A stretch of DNA of 64,000 bases, from positions 6,511,001-6,575,000 of the forward strand of contig CM055188.1 in assembly GCA_029224185.1 (NCBI GenBank). Direction: 5' to 3'. Shown here in pieces: positions 58,064 through 64,000 of this stretch (the first letter of the stretch is position 1; each line of letters starts with the position of its first letter). The translations under genes and the position numbers were made by a program. The notes below the pieces were generated by a model. That model did no database searches. It had not been told where the DNA came from and saw only the letters and a program-made list of their open reading frames with translations. This stretch comes from Karalla daura. Taxonomy: Eukaryota > Chordata > Actinopteri > Chaetodontiformes > Leiognathidae.

Positions 58064-58534
58064 TTATCGACCTCTCATCATTTTGTTCACTTTGGCAGGT
58101 TGTTCATCTAGCAACTGATTTGAGGAGCTAATTTCAGCTGAGGAGCATCTGCACTGATACAAGATGCCATGGATTGATGAATAGTCTCCTTTGTTGTTAT
58201 TCTTGGGACCTCCAGTCTTTGTAGCCATTAGCATTGCGGAGGACATTTTTGAACGCATTCCGGTCTCTTCAACTTCTTCACTCCCTTTAAGTGCACTGTA
58301 TATGCTTGCTACTGTTCGAAAAAAGAGAACAGGGTGTTCTATTAATAGCCTTTTATGTTGGACAAATGAAAAGGAGAAACAGAAGGAACATGAGGCGTGG
58401 AAATGGAGAAAAGGGTTGATACTGTAGGTAAAGGCAGATGAAACAGCAACATTCTCCATATTGAAAATATTCATACTACAGAAAAAAAAAGTTTGTACTT
58501 GTTTAATTTTATTCATATTCATAAATTCAGGCAT
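58064..58534 (-). other. Unrecognised 156-codon minus-strand ORF
   Basis: This is longer than expected by chance in AT-rich DNA. The C-terminal half, from about 58315, lies behind an acceptor-like ctcttttttcgaacag and reads VASIYSALKGSEEVEETGMR through KNNNKGDYSSIHGILYQCRC to LDEQPAKVNKMMRG. Its composition is protein-like (mixed, with Cys, Lys and Glu). The N-terminal half is Phe/Ser-rich and looks like translated non-coding DNA. I do not recognise it; it may be one exon, a repeat-derived frame, or chance. Confidence 0.25.
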
Positions 58535-61003
58535 CTTGAGGAAATAATTAAATGTAACAGCTGCTAATGATGATAATGTTTCTGATGTGACATTCCACCT
58601 ATCATATTTCCACCTAAGAGTAAGCTGCTGTCTCGTCTTGTGTTCTCTGCTATCTTTAGTCCACTTTCAGTTTAACTACAGCTCAGCATTATGCGGGAAC
58701 ACTTGGGGCCTCTGTGGTGTAGCTACATCTTTGCTGTAGTCATTAGTCTTGCTTTGATCCAGTGATGCAGTGCAGCGCTCTGCAGCTCACTTTGCTGAAA
58801 CCAGGGCAAACAGGATGGAGCAGGAAGTCACGCCTGCTGCAGGTGGCCACTGTCACAACCTCACTATTGCTGTCGTTGTTGTTAGGCAGGAGTGTATGGG
58901 GGTGTGTGTTGTTTGTCAGGGATGGTAGCATACCCACAGGAGCCCTGTTAGCCAGTCCCACAGATTTTCACTGTGCTCACTATCTTGTAATTAGGAGACA
59001 AGCACTGTGGGACCTGCAGCTAATCCAACAGGGCAACCACACCCTACTATTACGAGGTGTTGAGCTTTTATTCTCATTAACTCCTTGCTGTAATATCAGT
59101 CAGCAAACATCCTCTCTGTCTCTGTCTATAAGGTTGTGAAGATGAAGCACCATCACAAAGATGAGCTGTTTTTCCCCAAATTACATTAAGTTGAATAAGC
59201 AATTCAGCTTAATGTAAGGTAAAAATCAAGGAGATAGCCTTTTAGTTTTACACAGAGCCTTCTTTGTGCAGTGGGGAGGAAAGATGAAGAAAAAAAAAAC
59301 ATTACTGCCCCCCAGGGGTGCTGTTGTGAAATAGCAGGAAGTATTAATGGACAAAACTGATTCCTTACTAAGTACTAATATAGTAAAATAAAACAAATCA
59401 GATGTAATTTGCATGATAATGACCACTATAAGAGTTATATTAATGAATACTACAGGATTAAATTATTTAACACTGGAACATCAATTAGTAATTAGCATTC
59501 ATTGTTGTTATTGAGCAGGCTCATCATTTTATCTTGATCATAATGGAATGGTCTTGTGGTTCCCTATGATGGTCAGTCCTTCTTTAAAGGTGCACATGTT
59601 TAGTCCTTCGAGGGGCTAAGAAGAAAGCTATATATATGAGGATAGGAGAAAAAAAACTCCTTCTCACCCTCTTGGGGTGGGATATTGAGGTTTCTGCACA
59701 GTATCTTAGCTGTTCCTAGCACTGCGCTCCTCTGGACTGGGGCTCCAAATGACCCACTATCCTGTCAATGAAATAAACCCGGCCCCACTGCCAGGGTGTT
59801 TATAATGTTTTCATTCATTTCATAATGTTTTCAAGCTGACTCACTTACTTTTGTGGTCTAAAATCCGCACGTTAAGCAGAAGATGGGGGCGGTGACATGA
59901 TGACGCCAGTCGAATTTGATTCAATATATTCAGGGTTCGTTCAATATATTCAAGGTTTTAATTCCATGTATTCAGGGTTCATTCTATATATTCAAAGTCG
60001 ATCTACTCTGAGATAGGAAGGTTTTTGGTTCCAGAACAGCGGATTTGAGTTAGTTAACACAGGTGCTCCATGTATAGAGACTGATAGACATTCATTCTTA
60101 TTTCAAGTTAAATAATATTTTAGTGAAATAGGTAGAAAAAAGGCGATGTGTCTTGTAAGTGTACAGTAATGATATTTGTATTGACTAGAAATGAGACATT
60201 ACGACCAGAAAAAAAATCTTACGTGAGTTTGAGTTTTTGCTGTGTGATGTAGTATTTGACATTTTGAGACAATAATCAATTTATCCTCACATTACTGCTC
60301 TGAATGGACTTGCTATTCACACAGTCATTATGTGAGGAAGCCGTGATGTTCCAAGTGTAACCAGAAAACCTGCAGCACCATGTCATTAAATTAACTTGAA
60401 TGGTAATAATTAATTTGAACTGATTTCTTCATCATTTACCTGTGATCCTGGGAAACTTGTTTCCTTAATTACTCTGCCTACAGTGGCTTTATGCATCACC
60501 GACATGATAAGTAAAACTACCGTTCACAAAGAAACGGAGCGCAAAAAAATCTGGTCCGATAAAAGTGCATGTTGACAGAGGGTGATGTTAGTGATATGAG
60601 GTTGGATGAGTTTATGGATGTTTTCAATGGACTGGGAAGTAAAATGGTACTGGTCAACCGGAATGAATGAAAGTGGGTGTGGCTTAAGGAGAGTAGACCG
60701 CTAGCAACTCAAGGTTTCTTGAAGAAAACCTGCTCCCAACCAGGTTACATTCACAGAGTCTGTTACCAAAGTAACTGAATGACAGTTTACCTATCTCTGT
60801 GAAACAGGCTAGAGTTACCCCTCTTTCCCTGGTCTGAGTTACCTCCCTTTATGAAACCAAACCACTCATAATTTCCCCGATTTCAGGGTTACAAACAAAG
60901 AGTTTTCACCAAACCTGCTTTGTGAAACGGACCCCAGCAGCTTAGGCTTACAATACAATATAATAAATGGCTTTGTAGTACCAAGCAGATGTCATCACCT
61001 GTT
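58535..61003. other. Intergenic with degenerate repeats
   Basis: 59640-59800 (gggtgggatattgaggtttc, then gctgttcctagcactgcgct) resembles a widespread fish repeat of LINE type. 60690-60945, ending tgaaacggaccccagcagc, resembles a DNA-transposon-derived repeat. A 21-bp tandem repeat lies at 59920-60002. No gene recognised. Confidence 0.4.
59920..60002. repeat. About 21-bp tandem repeat, four diverged copies
   Basis: Units of the type ttcaatatattcagggttcg repeat four times with changes (caaggtttta, catgtattcagggttca, ctatatattcaaagtcg). Confidence 0.8.
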
Positions 61004-61534
61004 TCATTTCATTATTTTATAGAGGCTATCTGCAATATTGCTGGATTGGATCACTGAGCTGGACTGTACTAGTGGACATAAAGCAGTCAGAGAAGAGAGA
61101 GGGACAGCGGCGTTAACGACAGACATCAACAACAAAGATGACAACAGCAACAACAACAACGACAAAACACACCTGGAAACAACAGTGAGAGCAACAACAG
61201 CAATATCACAGCAGATAGAGAGAGGAGAAAAGGATGGTGAGATCAGGGTCTGTCCCATTATCCTGTGCATCCAGCAACCACTTTCTGCCCAGACGGAGGG
61301 GCGAATAGCCATTGGGTTGACCCACCATCCCCTGGGGAAAATAGAGCACTGGCCACCCCTGACCCTCCAGGCCAGCATCCCAAGTGGCAGGTGCCACTTA
61401 GGACCTATCCTCCTTCTGTGCCCATATCCCCCTGCCCCCACCATTGTGAAGGAACTGTGTACTTGAGCCACCCAGGGCCTACCAGTTAGAGTGAGGAAAG
61501 ACCTCGCCACGGGGTCAGTCATGAAGGACGACAC
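61004..61534. other. GC-richer island with open frames on both strands, unassigned
   Basis: A 142-codon + ORF (61038-61466) and a 176-codon minus ORF (61004-61534) overlap. The 61240-61530 part is distinctly GC-rich in AT-rich surroundings. Neither translation shows a domain I recognise. A repeat-derived (transposon) origin is likelier than a host gene. Confidence 0.3.
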
Positions 61535-62930
61535 TTCATTCCCTGACCCATCTTGGTTTCATTGCAGGTTTGTCTTCAGCACCAAATCATCTCATAACCT
61601 GACAGATGCATTAGCTGGTTGAATTAATTAAGTCATGGCTGGTGATAAATAAAAAGAAAGGTGGAGGTCATCTTGGGTGAAGAATGATGCTTGCATCACA
61701 TCAACTTTTTTTGTTGGATTACTGTTCCTGATTCATTAAGTTCCTGAAAGAAGAATTTTTCTAATCAAGGATTTCTACATGATTTACCCCCCAAATATTA
61801 ATATTGTCGAATATATAATTTGGTGTTGAAATACTTGTTTCTTTTCCTGAGATATGCATGCATGTAAATACAAGGCAGAATCAATTCTTGAGTTGTTATC
61901 TATTTATGTATTTATTAATACTCAAATCTGTGATATTCATGAATTAAATCCTAGAAAAAAATACGGTAGCAGTTTCATTGATATATCAGTTTCTGATATC
62001 AGTTTCAGTTTTTGATATATCACCGATCAAGCAAGATTTGTATTTCTTAAATTCTAATTCTTATTTTCTTTCCTCCTGAGAATTATTTGAGATTATAACA
62101 ATTGTTATTAATACCTCTCTTATTCTGTATTTGCTTGTAATAAACCATTTCTCAATACATTTCTCAAGATGAGAAATGTTTATTAGCTTTGCATAGTGAA
62201 AAAACATAGTGGAAAAACAGTGGAGCAGTATGCCCTGCTGGATACTGTCAAGTAGTTTGGCTTGATAAGAGATGCAGTTTAGAGTACTCCACCATATTGT
62301 TTATATAGTTTATTTCAAGATTGTTGTGTGTAGTATTATTAAATTAGTTGGAAAAACTGGACCGGATACAGGTACAGTAACAGCAACCATAATAACAGTT
62401 GCACCACATACCAAAAAGATGAAAACAAAACACATGATAGTCAGTGACTCTCTCAACCCTATCAAGGATCTAGATGGAAAAAGGGCATGTGTGCAAGCAA
62501 GCAAGCAAAAGCAGGGGGAATCTCAAAGCAATGGTCTCCAGGCCAGGCAATAGATGGGAGAGGTGGGCCAGATGAGAGATCCTCTGGCAACAGGTGATAC
62601 GCTGTCCAGGGTCCAACAAGAGTTCTGTGAGGTCTATGGAGTGCCTGTGGTTGACTAACCCAACAAGCTGGTACACCCCATTCCCCCACATGAATCCCAA
62701 AAGTAGGAAAGCATCAATCTGATAACTTAATTACTATAGCTCTAAATTATATGCACCAACATAAAAGTATCTTGTAAGAATTTATAAACCAGTAATAGCG
62801 AGAGGCTACACATGTTAGATGTTTAAGTATAAATAAAATGTATGATATACATATATAATATACTATATTAATACAAAAATATTCAGATTTTTATTTTATT
62901 ATTATCTTACATTATTACATGTTTCCACCT
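61535..62930. other. Intergenic, no gene recognised
   Basis: AT-rich. A 93-codon ORF at 62272-62553 has no recognisable domain. Confidence 0.5.
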
Positions 62931-62931
62931 C

Positions 62932-63015
62932 AAGAGAAGAGGAGAGGAGAGGAGATGGAAAGGAGAGAAGAGAAGAGAAGAGAAGAGAAGAGAAGACAAG
63001 AGAAGAGAAGAGAAC
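62932..63015. repeat. (GAGAA)n-type pentanucleotide array
   Basis: A gagga run followed by about ten agaga/gaaga units; the same motif as at 24044-24117. Confidence 0.9.
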
Positions 63016-64000
63016 GGAACCTGAAAAGAAGCTCTGACCAAATCACTATTTCCACATACAGCTGTTACACAGTGTATTTCCTGTAACCAAGACTAGTGCT
63101 GAGATAAGAAAGTACAATAAATATTTAATAAGCATCATTTCTCGTGATCAACAGCGAAAACTGTCTCCTCACTGCTGGCTACTACTGGTGCAGGGCATTT
63201 CCAACATGCCAACCAGGGAAATAATGTCATAGGCTTTAAATATCCTGCTTCAGTTAATATTTCATCATCATCTCAGTCTCAGAGCCTCTCCCCTTTTACA
63301 TTCCACCCCCCACTCTGAGATTGTGCACAGAAAGGAAGAGGAAATCTGCACTGCGTGCATATTGTCACATCTTGTTCAGAGCTCCCTGCAGTTCCTCACC
63401 GTCCTGCTTCCTTCTCTTTACTTGTCTTTGTTGGCTGATTTGAGACCAGTTTAACTGTGCTTATCAGTTCAGAGGCACATGTTCCCAGGGAAACATTGGT
63501 TCCTTTGTCACAGCAGATTTGAAACACTTAGGAGGAGGTAGATTACAGCTGAAAGAAATTAGACATTGGAATGTGATGAACAGGGAATCGGCTCAACAGC
63601 AGATGGAAGACAGCATCTTTGTGTGTGTGTCTGTGTGTGTGTATGTGTGTGTGTTTGTGGTAAGAGCTGTTGCCTCACAGCAAGTAAGTTGCAGGTTCCC
63701 AGTGTAAATGACAGTGAATGCTGTGTCCTATTTTTTTTTGCTCTGTCTTGTATTGTTTTTATAATGACTGATAAGGGCAAATGTGCCACAACGGTCAAAA
63801 GCTGCAAATGTAAATAATTCATGTAAAACCAAAAACACACACAGAAAAAACAAATACAAAAGAAAAACGGTGAAAATACCAAACCCAAAAATTAAACGCA
63901 AGAGAGAAATGTAGATTGTAAACTCATAATCAGGACGCTCAGAAGGTAGTTTGGAGCATCCCGCCCATGTCTACTAAACTCGTCTACCTGCCCCGGTCAA
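63016..64000. other. Intergenic, no gene recognised
   Basis: A (GT)n tract lies at 63621-63660. At 63660-63715 taagagctgttgcctcacag and caggttcccagtgt match the start of the SINE-like repeat seen at 14945. No coding evidence. Confidence 0.5.
63621..63660. repeat. (GT)n microsatellite
   Basis: About 40 bases of GT with interruptions, directly before the SINE-like fragment. Confidence 0.9.

Overview
The window looks like teleost fish genomic DNA. It is AT-rich and gene-poor, rich in microsatellites, and littered with decayed retrotransposons and short inverted-repeat elements of types common in ray-finned fish. The only intact protein-coding genes I can support are two Shaker-type voltage-gated potassium channel genes. 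Both are on the + strand and each has its coding sequence in one uninterrupted exon: kcna3 (Kv1.3-like, 38671-40212) and kcna2 (Kv1.2-like, 52038-53534). Their head-to-tail order matches the transcriptional order KCNA3 then KCNA2 of the vertebrate KCNA3-KCNA2-KCNA10 cluster. The species and the a/b ohnolog status cannot be read from the sequence.

Layout. 1-38 kb is the gene-poor flank upstream of kcna3. It holds three internally deleted or truncated copies of one fish LINE family (about 134-1625, 8020-8250, 18080-18560), a LINE endonuclease remnant on the minus strand (about 6840-7480), a Ty3/gypsy gag remnant (about 9610-9800), a palindromic MITE (5407-5674), a SINE-like repeat (about 14945-15280), a remnant of an unnamed basic-protein family with exon-like edges (about 16673-17246, minus), a LINE reverse-transcriptase fragment (about 21590-22090), and a nested retrotransposon complex at 27.1-33.5 kb. 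In that complex a minus-strand LINE is interrupted by a solo LTR with a 5-bp target duplication. It is followed by a multiply deleted Ty3/gypsy element, then a restriction-like-endonuclease LINE fragment split by a hAT-type MITE with an 8-bp target duplication, then one more LINE fragment.

38-54 kb is the channel locus. kcna3 follows a long (GT)n tract and a short GC-richer leader with two GC boxes. Its first ATG is overlapped by an upstream ORF, and a second in-frame ATG corresponds to the classical mammalian Kv1.3 start. kcna2 appears to have at least one non-coding leader exon, containing a CAG/CAA tract and ending at a good splice donor (50996/50997). A 1,040-bp intron follows, and its acceptor lies one base before the kcna2 ATG. 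That intron contains a perfect 17-bp inverted repeat.

54-64 kb is mostly non-coding, with microsatellites, a few unexplained ORFs and degenerate repeats. Both channel proteins carry complete T1, S1-S6, selectivity-filter and C-terminal PDZ-ligand features and could co-assemble as Kv1 heterotetramers. I did not find a convincing new biological system. The most interesting items are the leader architectures of the two channel genes and the nested transposon insertions.
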